NCBI RefSeq assembly: GCF_000024025.1
Contig: NC_013131.1
Span: forward strand, 8,226,229-8,290,228
DNA length: 64,000 nucleotides
Reading direction: 5' to 3'
Origin: Catenulispora acidiphila DSM 44928
Lineage (GTDB): Bacteria > Actinomycetota > Actinomycetes > Streptomycetales > Catenulisporaceae
The position numbers and the translations under genes were made by a program. Shown here in pieces: positions 17,625 through 25,428 of the stretch; positions within the stretch are counted from its first letter, which is position 1; each line of letters begins with the position of its first letter. Below the pieces are notes generated by a model. That model was not told the origin of the DNA, made no database searches, and saw only the letters and a list, made by a program, of their open reading frames with translations.

Positions 17625-17960
17625 CTACAGGCCGAAACCGTGGTAGCAGCGGTGGTGCCAGGCACCGTGCCAGCCGCCGTCCCAGCCCCCCTGCCAGCCG
17701 ACGACGTTGATCACGACGGCGTCGCCGTTGCCGACCACGTCGTGGTCGCCCACGACGTTCCCGGCGCCCTGCGTCACGTTCCCGCTGGTGCCCTGCACGA
17801 CGTTGCCGGTGCCGACGCCGCTGTTACCCGAGGTCGAACCACCGGTGACGCCGAGGTTCGAACCGCTCGCGCCCACGTCGGCGCTGGCGGCTCCAGCGCC
17901 GGCGAGGATCAGGGCGGCGACCGTCGCGGTCGTCGCCAGGGTCTTGGTCACAAAAGACAT
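17625..17960 (-). CDS. Small secreted Gly/Asn/Val-rich protein with Trp/His-rich tail
   Basis: A 111-aa protein with a clear Sec signal peptide (MSFVTKTLATTATVAALILA, cleavage probably after ASA near residue 27). The mature part is low-complexity: GNVVQGTSGNVTQGAGNVVG, then VVINVVGWQGGWDGGWHGAW and a His/Tyr tail with a single Cys (HHRCYHGFGL). The ATG has a strong GGAGGAC site 4 nt upstream. Composition recalls chaplin- or rodlin-type surface proteins of sporulating actinomycetes, but the paired-cysteine chaplin motif is absent, so no family is assigned. It is monocistronic, with its own terminator. Confidence 0.75.
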   Translation of the reverse strand: MSFVTKTLATTATVAALILAGAGAASADVGASGSNLGVTGGSTSGNSGVGTGNVVQGTSGNVTQGAGNVVGDHDVVGNGDAVVINVVGWQGGWDGGWHGAWHHRCYHGFGL

Positions 17961-18280
17961 GCAGTCCTCCGTGTGATGTGTGAAGCCCCCCATCAGGGCC
18001 CGCACTGCGATTCTCACACCGCAGAGCGGGCCATATGCGGATCATCACACTGAAACCACCGAAACAGGTCGGGTCCGGACACGAAGGGCGGGCGCGCCGC
18101 GGACAGTCCCGGATTCGGTCGGCGGAGCCGCCTTGCGAGGCAGTACTTTCCGCGCAAGTTGCAGGCGCCCGACACGCATCACCCATTTGAGGCAAAAGGG
18201 TTTGCAGCCATCACCGTCGATCAACCACCTCCATACCATCGCTGGTATGAGAACCACGCCGTCGAGGAGGAGGAAGTCGC
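17961..18280. other. Divergent intergenic region
   Basis: It holds the upstream regions of the secreted-protein gene (leftward) and the XRE gene (rightward). The palindrome at 18233-18248 is listed separately. I see no toxin-like ORF upstream of the XRE gene and no other gene. Confidence 0.5.
18233..18248. promoter_or_regulatory. Palindromic operator candidate for the XRE regulator
   Basis: A perfect inverted repeat, ATACCA-TCGC-TGGTAT, ends 32 nt before the GTG of the XRE gene. XRE proteins usually repress their own promoter by binding such dyads. Confidence 0.6.
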
Positions 18281-18640
18281 GTGACGAGTCGTAGGACGCT
18301 CTCCGAGGTTCGGCACGAAAGGGCTGCGAACCCAGAGTTCCAAGCGGCCTACGCCGAGACCCGGCTTCGCTTCGAGCTGGGAGAGGCGGTCCGGGTTCGC
18401 CGCGAAGAACTCGGCTGGAGTCAGACCCGGCTCGCCGATCGTGCGGCCATGCGCCAGCCTGCGATCGCCCGTTTCGAAGCGGGTGGAACGACTCCCACAC
18501 TGCCGGTGTTGGAACGCATCGCCGCCGCCCTCGGTCTCGTTCTGTCCGTCGAGCTGAAAGCGGTCCCCGAGGCTGCGACGGTCAAGGTCGACCCGACTCG
18601 ACGCAGCAAAGGCACCTCAGGTCGAACCGCGACCGGCTGA
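18281..18640 (+). CDS. XRE-family (HigA-like) DNA-binding protein
   Basis: A 119-aa protein. An N-terminal helical segment (SEVRHERAANPEFQAAYAET) is typical of HigA-type antitoxins that follow a HigB/RelE toxin. It is followed by an XRE helix-turn-helix at about residues 38-95 (RREELGWSQTRLADRAAM, PAIARFEAGG, PTLPVLERIAAALG). The GTG start has GAGGAGGAGGAAG just upstream. No toxin gene is found on either side, so it is either an orphan antitoxin or a stand-alone regulator. The palindrome upstream suggests self-regulation. Confidence 0.85.
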   Translation: MTSRRTLSEVRHERAANPEFQAAYAETRLRFELGEAVRVRREELGWSQTRLADRAAMRQPAIARFEAGGTTPTLPVLERIAAALGLVLSVELKAVPEAATVKVDPTRRSKGTSGRTATG

Positions 18641-18711
18641 ACGGCATATACCCGTCGGCTTCCGCACCGTGACTGCACGGAAGCCGACTGGAGCCGTCGG
18701 ACTGGCGCCCC

Positions 18712-20226
18712 TCAGCCGTTCGTCGGGAACCCGAGGTTCACACCGCCGTGGCTCGGGTCCAGCCACCGCTGCGTGACCGCCTTGGTGCGCGTGAAGAAGT
18801 GCACGCCGTGCGGGCCGTAGGCGTGGGTGTCGCCGAACAGGGAGGCCTTCCAGCCGCCGAAGGAGTGGTAGGCCACGGGGACCGGGATGGGGACGTTCAC
18901 GCCGACCATGCCGACCTCGACCTGGTCGCGGAAGCGGGCTGCGGCGCCGCCGTCGTTGGTGAACACCGCGACGCCGTTGCCGTAGGGGTTGCTGTTCACC
19001 AGGGCCAGTGCCTCGTCGTAGGAGGGGGCGCGGACGACGGACAGGACCGGGCCGAAGATCTCGTCGGTGTAGACGCTCATCGAGGGGGTGACCTTGTCGA
19101 ACAGGGTCGGGCCGAGCCAGAAGCCGTTTGCTGTGTCGATGCCCTCCTCCGCGCCGCCGATCGAATGGCCGCGGCCGTCGACCACCAGGTCCGCGCCGGC
19201 GGTGACGCCCGCGTCGAGGTAGGAGGTGACCTTGTCCCGGTGCGCGCCGGTGACCAGCGGGCCCATCTCGGTGTCCGGCAGGCAGCCCGGGCCGACCTTC
19301 AGCTTCGCCATGCGCTCGGTGATCTTGGCGACCAGCTCGTCGCCGATCGGGTCCACCGCGACCAGCACCGAGACCGCCATGCAGCGCTCGCCCGCGGCGC
19401 CGAAGCCGGCCGACACCGCGGCGTCGGCGGCCAGGTCCAGGTCCGCGTCCGGCAGGACCACCATGTGGTTCTTGGCGCCGCCGAGAGCCTGCACGCGCTT
19501 GCCGTAGCGGGTGCCGTTCTCATAGACGTAGCGCGCGATCGGCGTGGAGCCGACGAAGGACACAGCGTGGATGTCGGGGTGCTCCAGCAGCCGGTCCACC
19601 GCCACCTTGTCGCCGTGCACGACGTTGAACACGCCGTCGGGCAGCCCCGCGCGCTTCCACAGCTCGGCCAGGAACACCGCCGCCGACGGGTCCTTCTCCG
19701 ACGGCTTGAGCACCACGGTGTTGCCGGCGGCGATCGCGATCGGGAAGAACCACATCGGCACCATCGCCGGGAAGTTGAACGGCGAGATGATCGCCACCGG
19801 TCCCAGCGGCTGGTGCATCGAGTACACCTCCACGCCGGTGGAGGCGGACTCGCTGAACGCGCCCTTGAGGATCGTGCCGATCCCGCAGGCGAACTCCACG
19901 ACCTCCAGCCCGCGCGCCACCTCGCCGAGCGCGTCGGAGTGCACCTTGCCGTGCTCGGAGACGATGAGCGCGGCGAGGTCGTCCTTGTGCTGGTTCAGCA
20001 GCTCCCGGAACGCGAAGAGCACCGTCGTGCGCTTGGCCACCGACGCCGCCCGCCAGCCGGGGAACGCCGCCGCGGCCGCGGCCACCGCGTCGTCGACCTC
20101 CTTCACCGCGGCGAAGTCCACCGACCCGGTGACGGCGCCGGTCGCCGGGTCGTGCAGGTCGCCGTGGCGGGCGGTGGCGCCCTCCCACGCGCGGCCGTCG
20201 ATCCAGTGGGTGACGTGCTTGGTCAT
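18712..20226 (-). CDS. mmsA: Methylmalonate-semialdehyde dehydrogenase (CoA-acylating)
   Basis: A 504-aa aldehyde dehydrogenase-superfamily protein. MmsA features are present: the start HWIDGRAWEG, the substrate-region motif SPFNFPAMVPMWFFPIAIAA, FVGSTPIARYVYENG, and the catalytic cysteine in GAAGERCMAVS (about residue 285). MmsA converts methylmalonate semialdehyde to propionyl-CoA, or malonate semialdehyde to acetyl-CoA, in valine and inositol breakdown. No other val/iol genes are in the window, so its pathway here is open; beta-alanine from polyamines could also feed malonate semialdehyde, but that is inference. The 5' region contains a 15-bp direct repeat and a long inverted repeat. Confidence 0.92.
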   Translation of the reverse strand: MTKHVTHWIDGRAWEGATARHGDLHDPATGAVTGSVDFAAVKEVDDAVAAAAAAFPGWRAASVAKRTTVLFAFRELLNQHKDDLAALIVSEHGKVHSDALGEVARGLEVVEFACGIGTILKGAFSESASTGVEVYSMHQPLGPVAIISPFNFPAMVPMWFFPIAIAAGNTVVLKPSEKDPSAAVFLAELWKRAGLPDGVFNVVHGDKVAVDRLLEHPDIHAVSFVGSTPIARYVYENGTRYGKRVQALGGAKNHMVVLPDADLDLAADAAVSAGFGAAGERCMAVSVLVAVDPIGDELVAKITERMAKLKVGPGCLPDTEMGPLVTGAHRDKVTSYLDAGVTAGADLVVDGRGHSIGGAEEGIDTANGFWLGPTLFDKVTPSMSVYTDEIFGPVLSVVRAPSYDEALALVNSNPYGNGVAVFTNDGGAAARFRDQVEVGMVGVNVPIPVPVAYHSFGGWKASLFGDTHAYGPHGVHFFTRTKAVTQRWLDPSHGGVNLGFPTNG

Positions 20227-20247
20227 GGCGGATCCTTTGGTGGCTGG

Positions 20248-20281
20248 GACGACGTGTGGAGTTGGTGACGACGTGTGGAGT
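20248..20281. repeat. 15-bp direct repeat just upstream of mmsA
   Basis: GACGACGTGTGGAGT occurs at 20248-20262 and 20267-20281, a period of 19 bp, beginning 22 nt before the mmsA start. It could be a tandem regulator site or a recent duplication. Confidence 0.7.
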
Positions 20282-20322
20282 CACTGATGAGTCTGCGACC
20301 GGCGGCAGGGCCCGACAACGCT

Positions 20323-20361
20323 CAGGCTGTCAGGGGATCGGACGAAAAGCCTGACAGCCTG
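20323..20361. promoter_or_regulatory. 12-bp inverted repeat between mmsA and the SnoaL-like gene
   Basis: CAGGCTGTCAGG (20323-20334) and CCTGACAGCCTG (20350-20361) are perfectly complementary, with 15 nt between. Lying in a divergent intergenic region, it is more likely a shared operator than a terminator. Confidence 0.55.
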
Positions 20362-20451
20362 CCGGATTCTGAAGAGTTCGCCGCACGGCGATGAGTTCCG
20401 GCTCCGGCTCCGGTATGTACCTGCGACCGATCTACGATCAAGGGAGAACCC

Positions 20452-20859
20452 ATGTCAGAGAACCGTGACGCAGACAAGGCAGCGATCGCTGCCGTCCTGG
20501 CCGCCTCCTACAAAGCCTGGGAGGCCGGCGACGCCGAAGCCATGGTCGCCGACTACACCGAGGACGCAGCCGCCATCATGACCGGCTCGCTGCGCGGCGA
20601 CCGCGAGACGATCCGCGAAGGCATGGCCCTGGCCTTCGCCGGACCGCTGAAGGACACCTCGACCTACAACAAGCAGCTGAGCCTCCGTTTCGTCGGCCGG
20701 GACGCCGCGATCCTCGTCAGCGAGTCCGGCATCCTGTTCGGCGGTCAGACCGAGGTCCCGGATGCCGGCAAGGTGAACGCGACCTGGGTCCTCGAGCAGC
20801 GCGACGGCCGCTGGCTGATCGCCGCCTACCACAACAGCCCGGTGTTCGCGGCTGCCTGA
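20452..20859 (+). CDS. SnoaL/DUF4440-like (NTF2-fold) protein
   Basis: A 135-aa protein matching the short SgcJ/EcaC-type NTF2-fold family: an N-terminal helix with YKAWEAGDAEAMVADYTEDAA, a central sheet, and the C-terminal WVLEQRDGRWLIAAYHNSP typical of DUF4440. Members are often annotated as ketosteroid-isomerase-like, but their substrates are mostly unknown. A good AAGGGAG site lies 6 nt upstream of the ATG. It is convergent with puuB, separated by a hairpin and a small repeat. Confidence 0.82.
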   Translation: MSENRDADKAAIAAVLAASYKAWEAGDAEAMVADYTEDAAAIMTGSLRGDRETIREGMALAFAGPLKDTSTYNKQLSLRFVGRDAAILVSESGILFGGQTEVPDAGKVNATWVLEQRDGRWLIAAYHNSPVFAAA

Positions 20860-20870
20860 CAGACCCTCGC

Positions 20871-20942
20871 GTGGCGCCCCCGAACCGCTCAGGGGCGCCA
20901 CGCCAGTCAGGGGCGCCACGCCACTCAGGGCCGCCACGCCAC
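20871..20942. terminator. Convergent terminator hairpin followed by an 18-bp triplicate repeat
   Basis: GTGGCGCCCC (20871-20880) pairs with GGGGCGCCAC (20892-20901). Overlapping its right arm are three tandem 18-bp units (20889, 20907 and 20925) of the form TCAGGGGCGCCACGCCAC. The last unit abuts the puuB stop. The left arm can in principle pair with any of the three copies, giving alternative hairpins. Confidence 0.7.
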
Positions 20943-22322
20943 TCAAGAATCGAAGCCCATCCCGAACCGGTCCAGCGTCCGCAGCCACAGGTTCCGCCGA
21001 CCGCCGTTGCCGTCGGCTCGCGCCAACGCGTTGCTGGTCACGGTGATCCCGAACCAGCGCGCCGGCTCCGGCGGGAACGGCACCGGCTTGCTGCGCACCA
21101 TCTTCAGCTCGGTGCGCTCGGTCGCCTCGCCGGAGAGCAGATCGAGCATCACGTCCGCCCCGAACCGCGTCGCTCCGACACCGAGCCCGGTGTACCCGGC
21201 CGCATAGGCGACCGCGCCGCCGTGCGCCGTGCCGAAGAACGCGCAGAACCGCGAGCAGGTGTCGATGACGCCGCCCCACTTGTGGCCGAACTTCAGCCCT
21301 TCCAGCTGCGGGAAGGTCTCGAAGAAGTGCCCGGCGAGCTTGTCGAAGGTCTCCGGCCGCTGGTCCAGCCGCGAGGAGATCTTCGACCCGAAGTGGTAGA
21401 CCGCGTCGTAGCCGCCCCACAGGATCCGGTTGTCGGCGGACAGCCGGTAGTAGTGGAAGTGGTTCGCCGAGTCGCCGACGCCCTGCCGGTTCTCCCAGCC
21501 GATCGCCTTCATCTGCGGCTCCGAGAGCGGCTCGGTCATCAGCGCGTAGTCGTAGACAGGGACGATGAAAGACCGCACCCGCCTGAGCAGACTCGGGAAC
21601 GCGTTCGTCGCCAGCGCCACCTTCGGCGCCAGGACCTCGCCCCGATCGGTCGCGACCCGCATCAGCAGATCGTCGCGCTCCAGCACCGACACCGGCGACC
21701 GCTCGTAGATCCGCACGCCGAGCCGCAAACACGCCTCCCGCAGCCCGAACGCCAGCCGTGCGGGATCGACCATCGCGCAGCCGGTCTTGTCCCACAGACC
21801 CGCGTGATACGTCGGCGAGGCAAGCTGTTCCCGCACCGCCGCACGGTCCAGGAACACCACGTCTTCCGAGGTGTCCGCGGACGCCAACTCCTCCGCCTGC
21901 CATTCGGCGGTCGCCACCGCGAGCTCGCCGGAGCGCCGGAAGTCGCAGTCGATGCCGTAGCGCTCGAGCGTCGCCTCGATCTGGTCGAGGTTCTCGCGGC
22001 CGAGGCGCTCCAAGGTGTCCATCTCCTCGGGCCACCGGGACTCGCCGTTGTCAGCGCCGTGGGTCAGCGAGGCGGAGCAGAACCCGCCGTTGCGTCCGGA
22101 AGCAGCCCAGCCGATCCGGTTCGCCTCCAGCAGGACCACGTCCCGGCCCGGGTCGCGTTCCTTGGCCAGCAGCGCCGTCCACAGGCCCGAGTAGCCGCCG
22201 CCGACCACGACGAGATCGGCGGTGGCGCGGCCGGCCAACGCGTCCAGGGCTCCGGGGCGGTCGCGGGTGTCGAGCCAGTAGGGAGTCGGGGACGCGTCGG
22301 CCAGCAGATGGTGGTACTTCAT
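20943..22322 (-). CDS. puuB: FAD-dependent amine oxidoreductase, gamma-glutamylputrescine oxidase-like
   Basis: A 459-aa protein of the DAO family. The N-terminal dinucleotide fold is VVVGGGYSGLWTALL at about residue 38, with LLEANRIGWAASGRNGGFCS, the pattern of PuuB/OrdL-type oxidases. The C-terminus has GWGG-like and AAGYTGLGVGATRFGAD motifs. PuuB oxidises gamma-glutamylputrescine to the aldehyde. It is the last gene of the patD-potD-potA-potB-potC-puuB run, which supports a role in putrescine breakdown. No puuA glutamyl-ligase is in the window, so free polyamine might be the substrate instead. A hairpin separates it from potC. Confidence 0.84.
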   Translation of the reverse strand: MKYHHLLADASPTPYWLDTRDRPGALDALAGRATADLVVVGGGYSGLWTALLAKERDPGRDVVLLEANRIGWAASGRNGGFCSASLTHGADNGESRWPEEMDTLERLGRENLDQIEATLERYGIDCDFRRSGELAVATAEWQAEELASADTSEDVVFLDRAAVREQLASPTYHAGLWDKTGCAMVDPARLAFGLREACLRLGVRIYERSPVSVLERDDLLMRVATDRGEVLAPKVALATNAFPSLLRRVRSFIVPVYDYALMTEPLSEPQMKAIGWENRQGVGDSANHFHYYRLSADNRILWGGYDAVYHFGSKISSRLDQRPETFDKLAGHFFETFPQLEGLKFGHKWGGVIDTCSRFCAFFGTAHGGAVAYAAGYTGLGVGATRFGADVMLDLLSGEATERTELKMVRSKPVPFPPEPARWFGITVTSNALARADGNGGRRNLWLRTLDRFGMGFDS

Positions 22323-22350
22323 GGTGCAGCGGCACCCTCTCGGACAGCGA

Positions 22351-22375
22351 AGGGGGCGCCGGTACGACGCCCCCT
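22351..22375 (-). terminator. Intercistronic hairpin between potC and puuB
   Basis: AGGGGGCG (22351-22358) pairs with CGCCCCCT (22368-22375) over a 9-nt loop. It could attenuate puuB expression relative to the transporter or mark an mRNA processing site. Confidence 0.5.
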
Positions 22376-22413
22376 AGGGATGAATTGTACTGATTAAGGC
22401 TGTTGCGCGACGT

Positions 22414-23220
22414 TCAGCGCGCCTTCGACGTCTTGAGCCACTTGGGCACCTCGGCGACCGCGATACCGGCCAGCGTGACGATGAGCATCAGCGAGCCGAT
22501 CACGTTGACCTGCGGCGGGATTCCCTTCTGCACGGCGTTCCAGATCCAGTACGGGAACGTCACCGAGTTGCCCGCGGTCATCTCCGTGATGATGAAGTCG
22601 TCGAAGCTCAGCGCGAACGACAGCAGCGCCGCCGCGCCGATACCCGGCGCCACCAGCGGGAAGGTCACCCGCCAGAAGGTCTGCCACGGCGTGGCGTACA
22701 GGTCCTGCGCGGCCTTCTCCAGCATCGGGTCCATGCCGTTGAGCCGGGACTTCACCGTGATCACCACGTAGCTGACGCAGAACATGATGTGCGCGATGAG
22801 GATCGACTTGAAGCCGAGGAAGGTCACGCCGAAGGTGTTCAGGAACAACGCCAGCAGCGTGGTGCCCATGACGATCTCGGGCGCGGCCATCGGCAGGAAC
22901 AGCACGCTGTTGACGAACCCGCGGCCCTTGAAGCTGTGCCGCACGATCGCGAAGGCGATCATCGTGCCCAGGATCGTGGCGACCAGCGTGGCCAGCAGGG
23001 CGATCTCCAGCGACAGCAGCAGCGGGTCGTGCAGGATGCCGTCGTCGAGCGGGTTCTTCCACGCGTCGAGGGAGAACTTCTCCCACTTCACGTTGTACTT
23101 GCCCGAGGGCTTGTTGAACGACATCCACACCACGACGAAGTTCGGCACCAGCAGGAAGAAGAAGATCAGACCCGCGACGATGGCGATCACATGTTTGCGG
23201 AACCAGTTGACGATGGGCAT
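22414..23220 (-). CDS. potC: Polyamine ABC transporter permease PotC
   Basis: A 268-aa membrane protein with about six transmembrane segments. The permease EAA-loop signature is at EKAAQDLYATPWQTFWRVTFPL (about residues 170-190). The N-terminal tail is short, followed by the first membrane segment VIAIVAGLIFFFLLVP. With PotB it forms the spermidine/putrescine channel. Its ATG overlaps the TAA of potB by one base (TAATG), so translation is coupled. Confidence 0.92.
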   Translation of the reverse strand: MPIVNWFRKHVIAIVAGLIFFFLLVPNFVVVWMSFNKPSGKYNVKWEKFSLDAWKNPLDDGILHDPLLLSLEIALLATLVATILGTMIAFAIVRHSFKGRGFVNSVLFLPMAAPEIVMGTTLLALFLNTFGVTFLGFKSILIAHIMFCVSYVVITVKSRLNGMDPMLEKAAQDLYATPWQTFWRVTFPLVAPGIGAAALLSFALSFDDFIITEMTAGNSVTFPYWIWNAVQKGIPPQVNVIGSLMLIVTLAGIAVAEVPKWLKTSKAR

Positions 23221-24179
23221 TAGACGATCTCCTCCGTCCCGGCCTTCTTGATGTACGCCAGCGTGATCACCAGCGTGCCGACCATCAGCAGCACGGACAG
23301 CGCCGCGCCGTAGGGGATGTTGCCGCCGGTGCCGATCATCTGCTGCTCGATCACCGTGCCGATGACCTTCGTCTTCGGCCCGCCGAGCATCACGGCGTTG
23401 GTGTAGTCGCCCACCGCCGGGATGAAGGTCAGCAGCGTGCCGCCGACGATGCCGGGCAGCGCCAGCGGGAAGGTCACCTTGCGGAAGGTGGCCCACGCCG
23501 AGGCGTACAGGTCCTGGCCGGCCTCGTGCAGCCGCGGGTCGATCTTCTCCATCGCGGTGTAGATCGGCAGCACCGTGAACGGCAGGAAGTTGTAGACCAT
23601 GCCGCAGACCACGGAGAACGGCGTCTGCAGCACGCTGTTGTCCGAGTACGTCCAGCCCATCCCGCTCAGCAGCGGCGTGATGTGCAGCGTGTTCATCGTG
23701 TGCACGACCCAACCGTCGTCGGCCAGGATCGTCTTCCACGCCAGCGTGCGGATCAGGTAGCTGGTGAAGAACGGCGCGACCACCAGCGCCATCAGCAGGT
23801 TCTTCCAGCGCCCTGCCTTGAACGCGATGAAATACGCCAGCGGGAGCGCGAGCACCAGGCAGAACACGGTGCACATCACCGAGTACTCCAGCGACCGGAT
23901 GATCTGCTCGTGCCACTGGCTCCACACGTCGCCGAAGTTCGCCCAGCGCCAGCTGAGCACGAACCCGGTGTCCATGTCGCCGGTCTCCACCGAGGTGGAG
24001 ACGATCGACCACATCGGCACGATGAAGAAGACGACCAGCCAGATGATGCCGGGCGCCAGCAGCAGGTAGGGCAGGGTCGCCCGGCGCCGCAGCACGCGCT
24101 TGTCCGCACGCAGTTCGGCGTCGGTCGCGCCGGGGGCGAGTTCGTCGACGACCTCCGCGGCCGCGGGGGGCGCGGTCAC
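23220..24179 (-). CDS. potB: Polyamine ABC transporter permease PotB
   Basis: A 319-aa membrane protein with an acidic/basic N-terminal tail of about 35 residues, then six predicted membrane segments beginning TLPYLLLAPGIIWLVVFFIVP. The EAA loop is at EAGQDLYASAWATFRKVTFPLA (about residue 240). It pairs with PotC. The GTG start at 24179 overlaps the potA stop (GTGA). Confidence 0.92.
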   Translation of the reverse strand: MTAPPAAAEVVDELAPGATDAELRADKRVLRRRATLPYLLLAPGIIWLVVFFIVPMWSIVSTSVETGDMDTGFVLSWRWANFGDVWSQWHEQIIRSLEYSVMCTVFCLVLALPLAYFIAFKAGRWKNLLMALVVAPFFTSYLIRTLAWKTILADDGWVVHTMNTLHITPLLSGMGWTYSDNSVLQTPFSVVCGMVYNFLPFTVLPIYTAMEKIDPRLHEAGQDLYASAWATFRKVTFPLALPGIVGGTLLTFIPAVGDYTNAVMLGGPKTKVIGTVIEQQMIGTGGNIPYGAALSVLLMVGTLVITLAYIKKAGTEEIV

Positions 24180-25339
24180 GACGCGGCCTCCAGGTCCGCC
24201 TCCGCGCCGGCCTCGATGTCCTGCTTGCCGTCCAGGCCGAAGCCCTGCGACGGGTCCCAGGACACCACGACGTCCGAACCCGGGCGGAAGATCTGCGCGC
24301 CGTCGTTCTGCACGAACACACCGAGCTCGTCGCAGCCGGAGGCCTTGACGATGTACTGCGTGGACACCCCGACGAAGCTGGTGTCGACGATCACGCCGCC
24401 GGTGAGCACGTTGCGGCCGTCCGGCACCTCCCCGATCGAGGCGTGGACGGACACCTTCTCCGGACGGACGCCGACGATGACGTCGTCGCCGGAGGCGTTG
24501 TTGCGCGCCGACGGGATCAGCACGCGCGTGCCGTCCTCGAGCGTGACCTGCTGGTGTTCGCCGACAGTCCCGGAAGCCTTACCCGGCAACAGATTCGACT
24601 GCCCAAGGAAGTTCGCCACGAACGTCGTCTTCGGGTTCTCATACAGATCGGTCGGCGACCCCAGCTGCTCGACCCGCCCCAGGTTCATCACCGCGATGGT
24701 GTCGGCCATGGTCATGGCCTCCTCCTGGTCGTGCGTGACGTGCACGAAGGTCAGGCCCACCTCGGTCTGGATCCGCTTGAGCTCGATCTGCATCTGCCGG
24801 CGCAGCTTCAGGTCCAGCGCGCCCAGCGGCTCGTCCAGCAGCAGCACCTGCGGCTGGTTGATCAGCGCCCGGCCGAGCGCGACGCGCTGCTGCTGGCCGC
24901 CGGAGAGCTGGTTGGGCTTGCGCGCGCCGATGTGCGAGAGCTCGATCAGGTCGAGCATGTCCTGCACGGGCTTGCGGACGTCCTTGACGCCGCGCCGCTT
25001 GAGGCCGAAGGCGATGTTGTCGGTGATCGTCAGGTGCGGGAACAGCGCGTAGTTCTGGAAGACGGTGTTCACCGGGCGCTTGTACGGCCGCAGCCGGGTG
25101 ATGTCGCGGTCGCCGATCAGGACCCGGCCGGCGGTCGGCTCCTCCAGACCCGACACCATGCGCAGGGTCGTGGTCTTGCCGCAGCCGGACGCGCCGAGCA
25201 GGGCGAAGAACGAGCCCTGCGGGATCGTCAGCGTCAGATCGCGCACGGCGGTGAAGTCGCCGAAGCGCTTGGTGACGTTCACCAGCCTCAGGTCTCCGGC
25301 CACGGCGCCCGCGGCCGAGGTGTCAGTGTTCTTGCTCAT
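24176..25339 (-). CDS. potA: Polyamine ABC transporter ATP-binding protein PotA
   Basis: A 387-aa ATPase. Walker A is GASGCGKTTT (about residue 55), the Q-loop VFQNYALFPH, the signature LSGGQQQRVALGRAL, Walker B VLLLDEPLGALD, and the switch His in HVTHDQEEA. A C-terminal TOBE domain (from about residue 265) senses substrate or regulatory state in this family. It drives PotBC-mediated import. It lies 89 nt downstream of potD. Confidence 0.94.
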   Translation of the reverse strand: MSKNTDTSAAGAVAGDLRLVNVTKRFGDFTAVRDLTLTIPQGSFFALLGASGCGKTTTLRMVSGLEEPTAGRVLIGDRDITRLRPYKRPVNTVFQNYALFPHLTITDNIAFGLKRRGVKDVRKPVQDMLDLIELSHIGARKPNQLSGGQQQRVALGRALINQPQVLLLDEPLGALDLKLRRQMQIELKRIQTEVGLTFVHVTHDQEEAMTMADTIAVMNLGRVEQLGSPTDLYENPKTTFVANFLGQSNLLPGKASGTVGEHQQVTLEDGTRVLIPSARNNASGDDVIVGVRPEKVSVHASIGEVPDGRNVLTGGVIVDTSFVGVSTQYIVKASGCDELGVFVQNDGAQIFRPGSDVVVSWDPSQGFGLDGKQDIEAGAEADLEAAS

Positions 25340-25428
25340 CTACCGCTGCCTGCCTGTCTTGCCGTCGAGAAAAGGGGTCGGAAGGGGGTCGAAAGGGAGT
25401 GGAGTAAAGAGCGGGGAGGGCGTCGGCA

